64,000 nt of DNA from Bathymodiolus brooksi (lineage: Eukaryota; Mollusca; Bivalvia; Mytilida; Modiolidae), in contig OY804579.1 of NCBI GenBank assembly GCA_963680875.1, positions 77,675,095 to 77,739,094 on the forward strand, in the 5' to 3' direction. A program made the translations under genes and the position numbers. Of the stretch, positions 45,400-64,000 are shown piece by piece. Below the pieces are notes generated by a model. The model searched no databases and was not told the origin of the DNA. It saw only the letters and a program-made list of their open reading frames with translations. Each line of letters starts with the position of its first letter. Position 1 is the stretch's first letter.

Positions 45400-46620
45400 T
45401 CCATCCGCCAAAGTAGTTCAGTGTTAAATAAATAGACGACAGTCGTGATTTTATGAATGATAATTATTGTGAAATCGTGCGTGACTGCTTCAGATTGGGG
45501 CGATATCAAAGGGGTCTAGCAAAAATAGAGGCTCAAATAATGAATGGAAGTGGTATATTAATGGAAACACTTCGAATTATCCTCCCTTTTGTCGATATCG
45601 CCAAATTAGCAAGATAATTAATTGATACCGTTGATTATTTATATGTTGCAGTTTGTTTGTTTAATAAGATTTTCTTACTTTAAAAAATATATATATATAC
45701 ATATATTTTTTATTTTTTTTTGACATAGCAACAGATTAGTTTTCATGGAGTATTTAAAACAATGATTATTTTTATTTCTCCTTCTTCCAATAAGGTTCAT
45801 CCTTCAGTGGTCCTGGGTATTATTATTTTACTGGGTACTTAAAGGGAATATATTTTGAAGGGGTACTAAATAGATATATTTGACACGTTCGTTTTTTCTC
45901 TCCAACTTGTACTCTAATATAGAAGCTTTCAAATTATATTAGCCTTAAAACTTATTAATTTACATTATAAACATCTCCCGTCACGAAAGCTGAAAATTTG
46001 AATGAGAAGACCTGACTGACCGGAAAATAGGGACTCGGTGGACAAATATTAGAATTGTATTCTAATAATAGGTGTCTAAGTACGGTCAGTTTATCTACGA
46101 AATCTAACACGTTCATGTTTTATCGTAGAGATGATACTTTTGTAATGATAATATCTGACGACATGCCCCCCCCGGGGTATGGACACAGTATTATCTTCTC
46201 TATCATTTCAATGTAGAAACTTTAAATGTAAACATGTATTTTTAATTTACTAACTCGCATTGTAAACTACATATGTTCTACATATACTATTAGTAAGTAA
46301 TTATAATAGTTGTACATGTACATGTATGAGAGACTATCCAACTTCACACTTTATACTTTGCACAAGAACTCGTGAATTACATAAATTACAAACCTGATTT
46401 CCCCTTTCAGGGACCTCAATTAAATTAATATACCACTTGTTATTTTAGTCCAGTGGGCATAGTTATACCATTTCTCTTTAAATTTATCATAACATATATT
46501 TTCGATATTTAAAATAACATTCTTAGCAATAACAACATTAGTATTTCATATATATACCTGATTAACTTCTTTAAATTTTGCATGAATTCTAAATTTCAAA
46601 TTTTTAACTCTGTTACTACT
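45400..46620. other. Upstream region of protease 1, no exon recognised
   Basis: It is AT-rich, has a (TA)n stretch near 45690 and a CCCCCCCCGGGG run near 46168. No repeat family was identified. Confidence 0.4.
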
Positions 46621-46627
46621 CATTTCG

Positions 46628-46978
46628 TTTGAGTAATTGTTGCTTAACGCCAACTGAGCAATTGTTTTAGTTATATAATGACGATAACAAGTTAATTTTC
46701 AATGAAATGATGATGAGGTCTGCATTATACTAGACCTACACGCTTAGTTGGATTTTTATAGTGCTAGCTAACTTAAACAACAGTCCACGGATAGACATCT
46801 AGCCCCACTCTGGCACATTATCTTGATTCCGAGCCAACCAATCTTTGCTCTAATTTCCCCTAAATGCCACGTGCTTAGCGGAGAAGCAACACATATCAAT
46901 TGTATAGTCGTTGGTTTGAACCCACGATCTACTGCACTCGAGGCGAGCACGCTATCCATCACACCATCGATGGCGGTT
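46628..46978 (-). mobile_element. SINE-B, reverse
   Basis: GAGTAATTGTTGCTTAACGC, CTTAGTTGGATTTTTATAGT, GTGCTTAGCGGAGAAGC and the inverse head ACACCATCGATGGCGG. Confidence 0.85.
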
Positions 46979-47223
46979 CATTCCGTTTGACCACATCACA
47001 AGTTATTAATTAAGCCTACTCTTACATATCTTAGTAAATAAACACCATGTTCTAAAAATACTTAACCACGTTGATACAATACATGACTTCCAGCCCATGC
47101 CACCATAAAGAGCTAGATCTGTCGTATATGTTTTACTTCACCCATTAAAAGACCGCACCGTTCTATTTTTTTTACAGCATTTATACATGCACACGAAAGT
47201 GTATTTAATTTCAAGTATATTTC

Positions 47224-47326
47224 AAGTCAATCTAATTAAAATTCGATCTTTAATTGCTCCCGGTTTTGTTATGTCGCGCAACCGGGAGCAATCAAAGATT
47301 GAATTTTAATTAGATTGATTTAAAGT
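47224..47326. repeat. Foldback element with arms of about 40 bp
   Basis: AATCTAATTAAAATTC and AATTGCTCCCGGTT are answered inversely by AACCGGGAGCAAT and GAATTTTAATTAGATT around TTGTTATGTCGCGC. Confidence 0.85.
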
Positions 47327-47732
47327 AATTTTAAACGTCAATTACGGTTAAATTGCGCTTAAATTTAATTAAGATTTGGGCAATCCAGTCCAGATCATTA
47401 GATCTATATGATCTCTGAAAATATTTACTAAATTGTATTACGATCATAAATACTTTACAAATGTATTTATACAAGACAGCTTGCAGAGATCTGATCAAAA
47501 GGGTATTTCCCAAATTGTTTCCTAAAGATATCAATTTTAAAATCTGACACTTCTTTAATCAATACACCTAGAAACAAAATAGTTTCTGTACATGATAAAA
47601 TTCTTTGATCTAGGCAACTTTCTTGATCAAAATCAGATGATTTTATAGCTGAACTAAAAAGTCGGACTTGCATAAAGCTATGACTTGTTGTTACATTGTA
47701 TCATTTATTTCTAACAATTGGTTATTTTTTTC

Positions 47733-47880
47733 AGTGGTGAAAGTGGCGTTAAGCACCATAACTCTAGCCCTAACCCCACGAATAAGGCACACAGAATTAA
47801 GATATCCCCTCTAGACTTTCGTATTTCGTAGTTGGAATGAATGTATTCATGACAATTCTTATTGTTTGCATATACATCTA
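47733..47880 (+). repeat. SINE-A 3-prime end plus flank, duplicated
   Basis: GAAAGTGGCGTTAAGCACC, a CCCTAACCCC tail, GAATAAGGCACACAG and TCCCCTCTAGACTTTCG match 48695-48835 (the 3-prime end of the SINE there and its right flank). Confidence 0.8.
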
Positions 47881-48054
47881 GTTCTTAAATTGGGAGGGGG
47901 AGGGAGGGGTGAATCTCATTATTTATTTATTTATTGATATTAAGTCCACACGACATATCGTTATTGATTTTTTTAAAAATAATGGTCTACAATCAACTTA
48001 ATCAACATTTTAGCCACGTGTTATCTACGAGCGCCATTGACCATGTTTTTGTAA

Positions 48055-48411
48055 ACCGGATCAGTGTGTAATGGTTATTGTGCTCGTATCATAAGCGATT
48101 GATCGCTGGTTCGAGGCCCGATCGGATCAAACCAAAGATTGTTAAATTGGTATTTGCTGCTGTCCGCAAATCACGATGCTTTAAGGAGTAAGAGCAAAGA
48201 CTGGTTGGCTCAGAATCCGAATAGTAGTTTGGAGTGTAGTGTCATGTATATTCGACGTATGTTGTTTCTGTGAGCTAGCACAATGAACATCCAGTTAAGC
48301 GTGTTGGTCTAGTACAAAGCGGACATCATCGTCATTATCATTTCAGTGAATGTAACATGTCATGTGCTGACAAAGTGCTCACTCGGTGTTAAATGACAAT
48401 CACTCACTTCT
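48055..48411 (+). mobile_element. SINE-B, near full length
   Basis: ACCGGATCAGTGTGTAATGG, CTGGTTCGAGGCCCGATCGG, GCGTGTTGGTCTAGTACAAA and a TCACTCACTTC tail. Confidence 0.85.
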
Positions 48412-48456
48412 TTTGTACTGTCCATGTGTGTGTTTCGATCATTTCTGAATAAGGCA

Positions 48457-48731
48457 AGAAGCCGTCGTGATCGTGATCGTATGGTAGTTGGATTTACAAC
48501 TACATAATAATGCAATCAGTGCCTATGACCTCTAACGTTGTGAGTTCGAATCCCGTTCAGGCAAGGTGTATTCGATACAACATTATGTGATGAAGTTTGT
48601 TAGTGACTTGAGGCAGGTCAGTGGTTTTCTCTGGGTACTCCGATTTCCTTACCAAAAAAACCTGACGACCACGATACAACTGAAATATTGTTGAAAGTGG
48701 CGTTAAGCACCATAACCCTAACCCTAACCAC
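48457..48731 (+). mobile_element. SINE-A, full length, with 11-bp target site duplication
   Basis: TGAATAAGGCA at 48446-48456 and 48732-48742 brackets the insertion. The tail is ACCCTAACCCTAACC. Confidence 0.9.
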
Positions 48732-48874
48732 TGAATAAGGCACATATAATTATGATATTCCCTCTAGACTTTGTATTTCGTAATTGGAATGAATGTATTC
48801 ATGGTTATTCTTATTGTTTGCATATACTTGACTACCTGCGATCTTATTCTTAAATATTGTAAGGAGAGTTGAAG

Positions 48875-49028
48875 ATACCAAAGGGGTAATCAGAATCCGT
48901 AAAGGAGAAGGACAGCCAACACAATGACCCAAATAAAAGGACAAAAGGACAAACAATGATACACAAAACATTGTACACAGAAAACTAAAGATCGGGCAAA
49001 ACGATCCCCACTAAAAACCGGAGGTGAT
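48875..49028 (+). repeat. Family C dispersed element, unexpanded copy
   Basis: GAAGATACCAAAGGGGTAAT, CAGAATCCGTAAAGG, AACATTGTACACAGAAAACT and ACTAAAAACCGGAGGTG: one copy of the segment that is repeated about 52 times at 39.4 kb. Confidence 0.8.
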
Positions 49029-49610
49029 TTTTGTTCAATTACATAACACAAATATTATCTCCGATACAAAATGAGCCCAAATTATTTTAATATAGATGGC
49101 CATGGTCTACTTTTAGTTCATGCTATCGGCAGGATTTTCACTTTTTTATAACAACGGAACATTTATCTTAAGGCAATACTATGGACCATTTCCTAATATA
49201 CACACGCTGTATATAATAAACTTTCAACACGGACTTCTCAATGATGGGTTACTGAGGAAAATAGTCATAAATTTTAACGTTACGAGGCATTTTAATGTAA
49301 TCTGAATATGAACGTTTCATTTTGACATTCCACATTACTTAATAATCTACCAGTAGTATTTAATCCGAGGAAGTAATTTGTTTTAAGGTTATAATTGTGT
49401 AAATAAAAACCCATTTATGTTCAAATTTGGTCCACCTTGTATATATTCCGATGAAGAATTGGAATTTGGATACATAATTCTGGTACATGTGATGAAATGG
49501 ACAAGTATATACATACGATATTTATATTGATAATTATCAATTCAGGTAAATTATTTTCTAGTTTTCCTTGTCTATGCAGACTATCGTTTCCCATTTCTAT
49601 TAATTTTTAG

Positions 49611-49828
49611 GGGCCGTCGTGATCGTGTGATAGTTTTATTTAAAATCACCTATACAACCAGAGCCTATCACCACTAACATTTTGAGTTCGAATCCCGCTC
49701 AGACGAGGTTTACTCGATACAACATTATGTGATAAAGTTTGTCAGTGACTTGCGACAGGTCGGTGGCTTTCTCCGGATACTCCGGTTTCCGCAACGATAT
49801 AACTGAAATGACCCTAACCTCTAACCCC
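49611..49828 (+). mobile_element. SINE-A, internally deleted
   Basis: GGGCCGTCGTGATCGTG, GAGTTCGAATCCCGCTC, CTCCGGTTTCC, then a short tail ACCCTAACCTCTAACC. Confidence 0.8.
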
Positions 49829-49868
49829 ATTCGATTTATGTAAATGTCCTAATTGTCGTTCATCCGAA

Positions 49869-50194
49869 GAGTGGCTGAGTGATTGTTGCTTAACGTAAAA
49901 TGGGTTTGTCAAGCTATATCGTGATTTAAACATTGTTTTGTCATAAAACGCTGATGATGTCTGTTTAGTACTAAGCCAACACACTGAGTTGGATTTTTAT
50001 AGTGATAGCTCATCAAACAACAGTTCTCGGGTAGATCTAGACATGCCGATACACTCGGAAACGTCCTTCTAATTACTCTTACTCCTTAGCGGAGAACTAA
50101 CGAATACCAATGTTTTAATCTTTAGTTTGACCCGACCAACCGGGAATAGAATCCACGATCTACCGGACTCGATGCGAGCAGCTAGACGGCTGAC
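49869..50194 (-). mobile_element. SINE-B, reverse, diverged
   Basis: GAGTGATTGTTGCTTAACG, ACACACTGAGTTGGATTTTT, ACTCCTTAGCGGAGAAC and CACGATCTACCGGACTCG. Confidence 0.75.
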
Positions 50195-50217
50195 AACTTT
50201 TTTTTTGCATCCGATAT

Positions 50218-50365
50218 ATATAGATTATTACATTGCATTTTTCATATCATACCCTTTATCAGCCCGAGGTCATGATATCAGCCCGAGAGCCGTTAGGCTC
50301 AAGGGATGATATATGAACGAGGGCGATAAAGGGTATGATATGAAAAATGACATGTTATGATGTGT
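50218..50365. repeat. Foldback element
   Basis: CATTTTTCATATCATACCC, TTTATC and GCCC are matched inversely by GGGC, GATAAA and GGGTATGATATGAAAAATG around a CCGAGAGCCGTTAGGCTC centre. Confidence 0.8.
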
Positions 50366-50949
50366 TTATCATATATTTCAACAGAGGAAATAACTGATTT
50401 GTACCAAAATGTTCAGTCATTTTGGCTAGAATTTTAAATACATGTTTATAGTTATAGAACAAGAAAATTATTGTTTTAATATACAAATCCAAGTATCATA
50501 AGAGAGAAATTGGTAGTTAATAATTTTCTGTGCAAATATTTCATAAAACAGTTGAATCTGCCGTGTCTATAAAACAGTTTTCCGGAAATTCACGAAGTGA
50601 ACTTACGGACATTGACGGAAGGCATGCAATAACATTCCGGAAGTAGATAATAAACTTGCTTTATCAGCCCGCTTGGACCATTCTTGTGAAACTTGGTGAA
50701 TTAAACATGACTCCTCTTATTATTCTAAACAAAACTCAAAGTTTTATTACAGGGTAAAATTTTAGCTTTATCATCTACAAGTATATGATAAATGTATTTC
50801 TTTTCGTTTGATAATGGGTTTTCCCCTTTAAATATATATGTAAGATATAAATAAAGTTGGGTAACCTGTTTGGATAGTATGCATATTCCAGGTTTTAAAT
50901 ACACGTAGTAACAGGTATCTTTTGCACGAGAAAAGTTTTGGCGGTAATT

Positions 50950-50980
50950 AGGGCGGGGTATTTTAATTGATATATAAAGG
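50950..50980 (+). promoter_or_regulatory. Candidate promoter: GC-box-like plus TATA box
   Basis: GGGCGGGG (50951-50958) is followed by TATATAAAGG (50971-50980). A short ATG-led hydrophobic frame starts about 100 bp downstream (51079), but its donors do not join exon 52192 convincingly. It could be the promoter of protease 2 with an unrecognised first exon, or chance. Confidence 0.3.
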
Positions 50981-51394
50981 CCTGTTTGAATAATTTCATT
51001 ATCGAAGGTGCTCACAGTAATTACGATCCAGACATTACAAGTTTTTCACTGCAGAGTTGATTTTTATTTAGTATTGTCATGTTTATATTGGCATGTTTGT
51101 AATTAAATATTAAAAATTGTTTCGCAAGAAAAAAGAAGAGAAGTTACTGCGAGCAACCAAACATAATGTATGTGTTGTCTTTTTATGTGCCCATATGAGT
51201 TAGACAAGAAATAATTTAAATTCGGACGAGTTAGCGAGGGAGAATTTAAATATATATATTGATTATTATTAATTTAGATGAATTATCTTAAATAGCGTAT
51301 CTTCTATTTTTACCTTGACAATGCAAAATAGTGTTTTCCATATGGAATTATATGAAAAATAAATCCAAATTATGATTCATCTGACGATTTCCGC

Positions 51395-51757
51395 CTAAAA
51401 ACAATGTTCGGTTCGTCTTTACCCCCAGTTATTTGTAGGAGAAGGTTCCTCTCTAATTTATGTCATTTATGTTTATTGTGGTGTCCTACGTGACTTGATT
51501 ATATTAGTAACATAGAGGGTATCTTATAAGAGGAAGAAGCTGCTTACCCTTCGCGGACGCCTGAGGTCATTCCCACTTTTTTGTTGCTCATCTTTTTAGT
51601 TTTCTGTGTTGTGTGTGTGTTGTTTTCTTGTTGTTGTTTTTGTTGTGTTTTTTTGGGTCTTTATTCTGTGTCATGTACATGCATGTGCCAATGTTGCCAG
51701 TGTCTCGGGATTGTCCATTCTTGATTGACCTTTCGGTTTTCTCTAACGTTTATTATG
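51395..51757 (-). repeat. Family C dispersed element, reverse, long copy
   Basis: AATGTTCGGTTCGTCTTTAC, GGGTATCTTATAAGAGG, CTGCTTACCCTTCGCGGACG, TTTTTAGTTTTCTGTGTTGT and TTTTCTCTAACGTTTAT in family order. Confidence 0.7.
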
Positions 51758-51865
51758 ATATATAGCTGTTTGAATTCGATGATTATTTATCATGATGAAT
51801 TTAGGAAAATTACTTATTTTCTTACTTTTCCGTGTTTATTCATGATACTGATTTCCATCTGGAAC

Positions 51866-52151
51866 GGAGCCGTCGTGGTCATGATCGTATACTTGTTGGA
51901 TTAACACATACCTGTGCAACAAGTGCCTATCACCACGAATGTTGTGATTTCGAACCTCGTTTATTGGGAGGTGTACACGATACAACATTATGTGATAAAG
52001 TTTGTCAGTGACTTGCGACAGGTCGGTGGTTTTCTCTGGGTACTCCAGTTTCCTCCACCAATAAAAGTGACCGCTACGATATACACATGTAACTGACATA
52101 TTGTTGAAAGTGGCGTTAAACACCATAAACCAATCCAGCAACCCCACACAC
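51866..52151 (+). mobile_element. SINE-A inserted 40 bp before exon A of protease 2
   Basis: The head is GGAGCCGTCGTGGTCATG and the end GGCGTTAAACACCATAAACC. CTGGAAC at 51859-51865 and 52152-52158 is a likely target site duplication. The acceptor of the first recognised protease 2 exon follows at 52191. Confidence 0.8.
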
Positions 52152-52191
52152 CTGGAACTGTGAAATAAAACAAATCTCAATTTCCTTTCAG

Positions 52192-62198
<10,007 letters not shown>

Positions 62199-62278
62199 AG
62201 ATAGAAGCTTTTATATATTTATGTATTCTTGGACATTTTTGACGAGAGAGTTTCGTCTCTTGACCCTTTCTATTATCT

Positions 62279-62284
62279 AATAAA
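62279..62284 (+). terminator. Poly(A) signal of protease 2 (AATAAA)
   Basis: AATAAA lies about 80 nt beyond the stop; another is at 62350-62355. Confidence 0.6.
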
Positions 62285-62399
62285 AACATATTAATGGAAC
62301 TCAATAATAGAACTAATATTATACATATAGCAACTTCTGTGTCATGAAGAATAAATATATTTTGTATAATGTTCCAGATTATAGCGTTCGACGGGTTAT

Positions 62400-62645
62400 A
62401 AGTGAAGGTTGATCATTTTACCCACACGTGGGAACCATTTTCATGACCGCATCATTTCATTAAGGGGGGGGGGGACCTAAAGCTAATTTAAACCTGCCCC
62501 CTTTTTAGTGGCTTTACAGTGCCAAGTCAGTAAAGTGAGCGGTCATGTATTTGTGGTTTAAGGTATCGATTTTGACACTTTTCTACAACTTTTCTATTTG
62601 ATTTTAGAACTGTTCCGACAGCGTGGTATTTTTTTTCTCATTGTT
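62400..62645 (+). repeat. Family G dispersed element, unexpanded copy
   Basis: ATCATTTCATTAAGGGGGG, CATGTATTTGTGGTTTAAGG, GTATCGATTTTGACAC, then one unit GAACTGTTCCGACAGCGTGG and TTTTTTTTCTCATTG. It parallels 37.63-37.9 kb. Confidence 0.75.
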
Positions 62646-63005
62646 GTACTCTATGTTCTAAAATCTATGCTTGCAGCGGCGTTTAACTCAGACGTTGGTA
62701 AAACGAAACAAAAAACAAGACGACGAGATTACCACCTCTAACAGACATTTGTAAAATGAAGATCACGAGGTGCCCACTTGTTATACTGTATAATTTAAGA
62801 GATATCGTGTTATAGAGGGTGAAATAATTTGATATGCTTTCTATAATTAATAAAAACATATATATACTCTATGTTCTAAAATCTATGTTTGTAACGGAGT
62901 TTCACAAGTAAAACGCCTGAAACAAAAACAAGACTACGAGGTGACCACCTAAGTACATTATGTAGTTATCAGATATCGTGATATAGAAGGTGAAATAATT
63001 TGTGT
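62645..63005. repeat. Diverged tandem duplication, about 220 and 135 bp
   Basis: TACTCTATGTTCTAAAATCT begins both copies (62647 and 62867) and GGTGAAATAATTTG ends both. Confidence 0.75.
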
Positions 63006-63399
63006 CAACGAATTTCATTAAATTCAATTACAAGAAAACGTTATTGGAGCAAATCGATGGACGGGTACATAAACATTTGAAGTAATTGATATGTTGATCT
63101 TCATGTGAGAAATGACCACTTTACCGTAGGAAACATGACAATTAGATCTTAGTAGATCTTTATCAGAAAAGACCCTCCAGAAATTAACACGTTTGACATT
63201 TCTATATAAGATTGTTTAATTATTTTTTATCAATTATCTGATTGTTGACGCATAATTTGTTGAAGTATTCAGTCTGATGGAAGTTAATTAAATACTTAGA
63301 ACAGCTTTTCTCGTCTTTTCTATTGTCAACAGCCGTACAATATATCATGATACCCAGAGAGGAGGTGGAGCTAGAGCTAGATGACGTCATATCATATAA

Positions 63400-63620
63400 T
63401 ATCTTCGATAACAAAATATACAAGATATCACCATAAAGCTTATATACTCTCACTCAAAAGTAAAATTAAAAAACTTTGATTGACGTCACAAGATACAAGT
63501 CTCTTATTGAACAAAGTGACTCGTGAACCATCAGATATTTTGATTGGCCAGACTCGTTCTGCGAACTCGTCACATGGCCTACCAAAATATCTGATGATAC
63601 ACTCGCCTTTTTGTTCAATA
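63400..63620. repeat. Inverted-repeat region
   Basis: CCATCAGATATTTTGATTGG is answered by CAAAATATCTGATG, and TTATTGAACAAAG by TTTTTGTTCAATAA. CRE-like TGACGTCA also occurs just upstream at about 63382. No gene is seen here. Confidence 0.65.
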
Positions 63621-63654
63621 AAAGTAACTTAAATGGTCTACTTTTTATATTTTT

Positions 63655-63800
63655 TTATTTATTTAATATTTCACAAAGTAAAAAGTCAACCTAGTTTTTG
63701 TTTAATCATTTATATATGAATACGTACGTAGAACTAACGAGGACTACTTTTTAAAGTTTATTTAATATTTTACAAAGTACAAAAGTCGATTTATTGTTTT
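63655..63800. repeat. Diverged direct repeat of about 100 bp
   Basis: CTACTTTTTATATTTTTTTA, TTTAATATTTCACAAAGTA and AAAAGTC recur as CTACTTTTTAAAG, TTTAATATTTTACAAAGTAC and AAAAGTC. Confidence 0.65.
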
Positions 63801-63851
63801 TGTTTATTTTTCTATGTATGAAGAGCATAGTATTGGATCAAATTATGCTGG

Positions 63852-64000
63852 AACCGCTTCGGTGGTGTAATGATTAGCGTTCTCGCCTCGAGTGCGGAAG
63901 ATTGTGGGTTCGAGACCCAATCGGGTCAAATCAAAGACGATAGAATTGGTATTTGTTGCTTCTCCTCTAAGCACACAGCATTAAGGAGAAAGAGCTAAAA
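63852..64000 (+). mobile_element. SINE-B, cut by the window end
   Basis: The head ACCGCTTCGGTGGTGTAATG, GGGTTCGAGACCCAATCGGG and the body to AGCATTAAGGAGAAAGAGC are present. The head is tRNA-like but too diverged in its 5-prime and 3-prime pairing to be called a tRNA gene. Confidence 0.85.

Noticed and set aside
45690..45715. Regulatory (TA)n element for protease 1
   Set aside because: It is a low-complexity TA run about 300 bp beyond the convincing TATA box; nothing ties it to transcription.
50725..51015. 96-codon minus-strand frame
   Set aside because: No splice sites, signal or domain; the opposite strand carries the TATA-like candidate.

Overview
The window is eukaryotic and reads like a lophotrochozoan, most probably mollusc, nuclear genome. 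It is visibly AT-rich, has short exons with GT-AG introns, and is crowded with dispersed repeats. Two tRNA-derived SINE families and an element family carrying an ACCGGGGGTGAACTC-like core look to me like repeats of marine molluscs; I cannot name the species. There is no bacterial architecture, CRISPR array or rRNA.

Three protein-coding loci can be supported. (1) A complete minus-strand S1A trypsin-like protease of 266 codons in seven exons (45304 down to 31595), with signal peptide, catalytic triad and a TATA box. (2) A plus-strand S1A protease (52192 to 62198), six exons giving 371 residues; its first exon is missing or unrecognised, and it has a histidine-rich pro-region ahead of a coagulation-type two-chain protease domain. 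The two genes are divergent and share five intron positions and phases (0, 2, 1, 0, 1), so they are old paralogues. (3) A plus-strand coiled-coil protein fragment of two exons (20286-20591 and 23951-24153) that look like duplicates of one module; function unknown.

Layout: 0-1.6 kb, dispersed elements; 1.7-7.66 kb, a 62-bp satellite; 7.7-20 kb, gene-poor with a 47-bp array, family C elements, a foldback element and a 1.6-kb tandem duplication; 20-24.2 kb, the coiled-coil gene; 24.4-24.9 kb, a large foldback element; 25.3-28.1 kb, a 30/31-bp array; 28-31.5 kb, SINEs, a tetranucleotide tract and a polypurine tract; 31.6-45.3 kb, protease 1, whose introns hold 35-bp and 31-bp arrays; 45.4-52 kb, repeat-rich space between the divergent genes; 52.2-62.2 kb, protease 2, whose introns hold 33-, 17-, 4-, 40- and 25-bp arrays; 62.2-64 kb, dispersed repeats.

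The most interesting pattern is that at least four of the large minisatellite arrays sit inside dispersed elements that also occur in this window without expansion. The 62-bp array has a single-unit relative near 32.7 kb. The 30/31-bp array has single-unit relatives near 37.86 and 62.6 kb. The 35-bp and 25-bp arrays amplify two different segments of the same element family (C). The window therefore holds seed and expanded states of the same sequences side by side.

All intron-exon structures were built by eye from reading frame, splice consensus and family motifs. Copy numbers and repeat edges are estimates.
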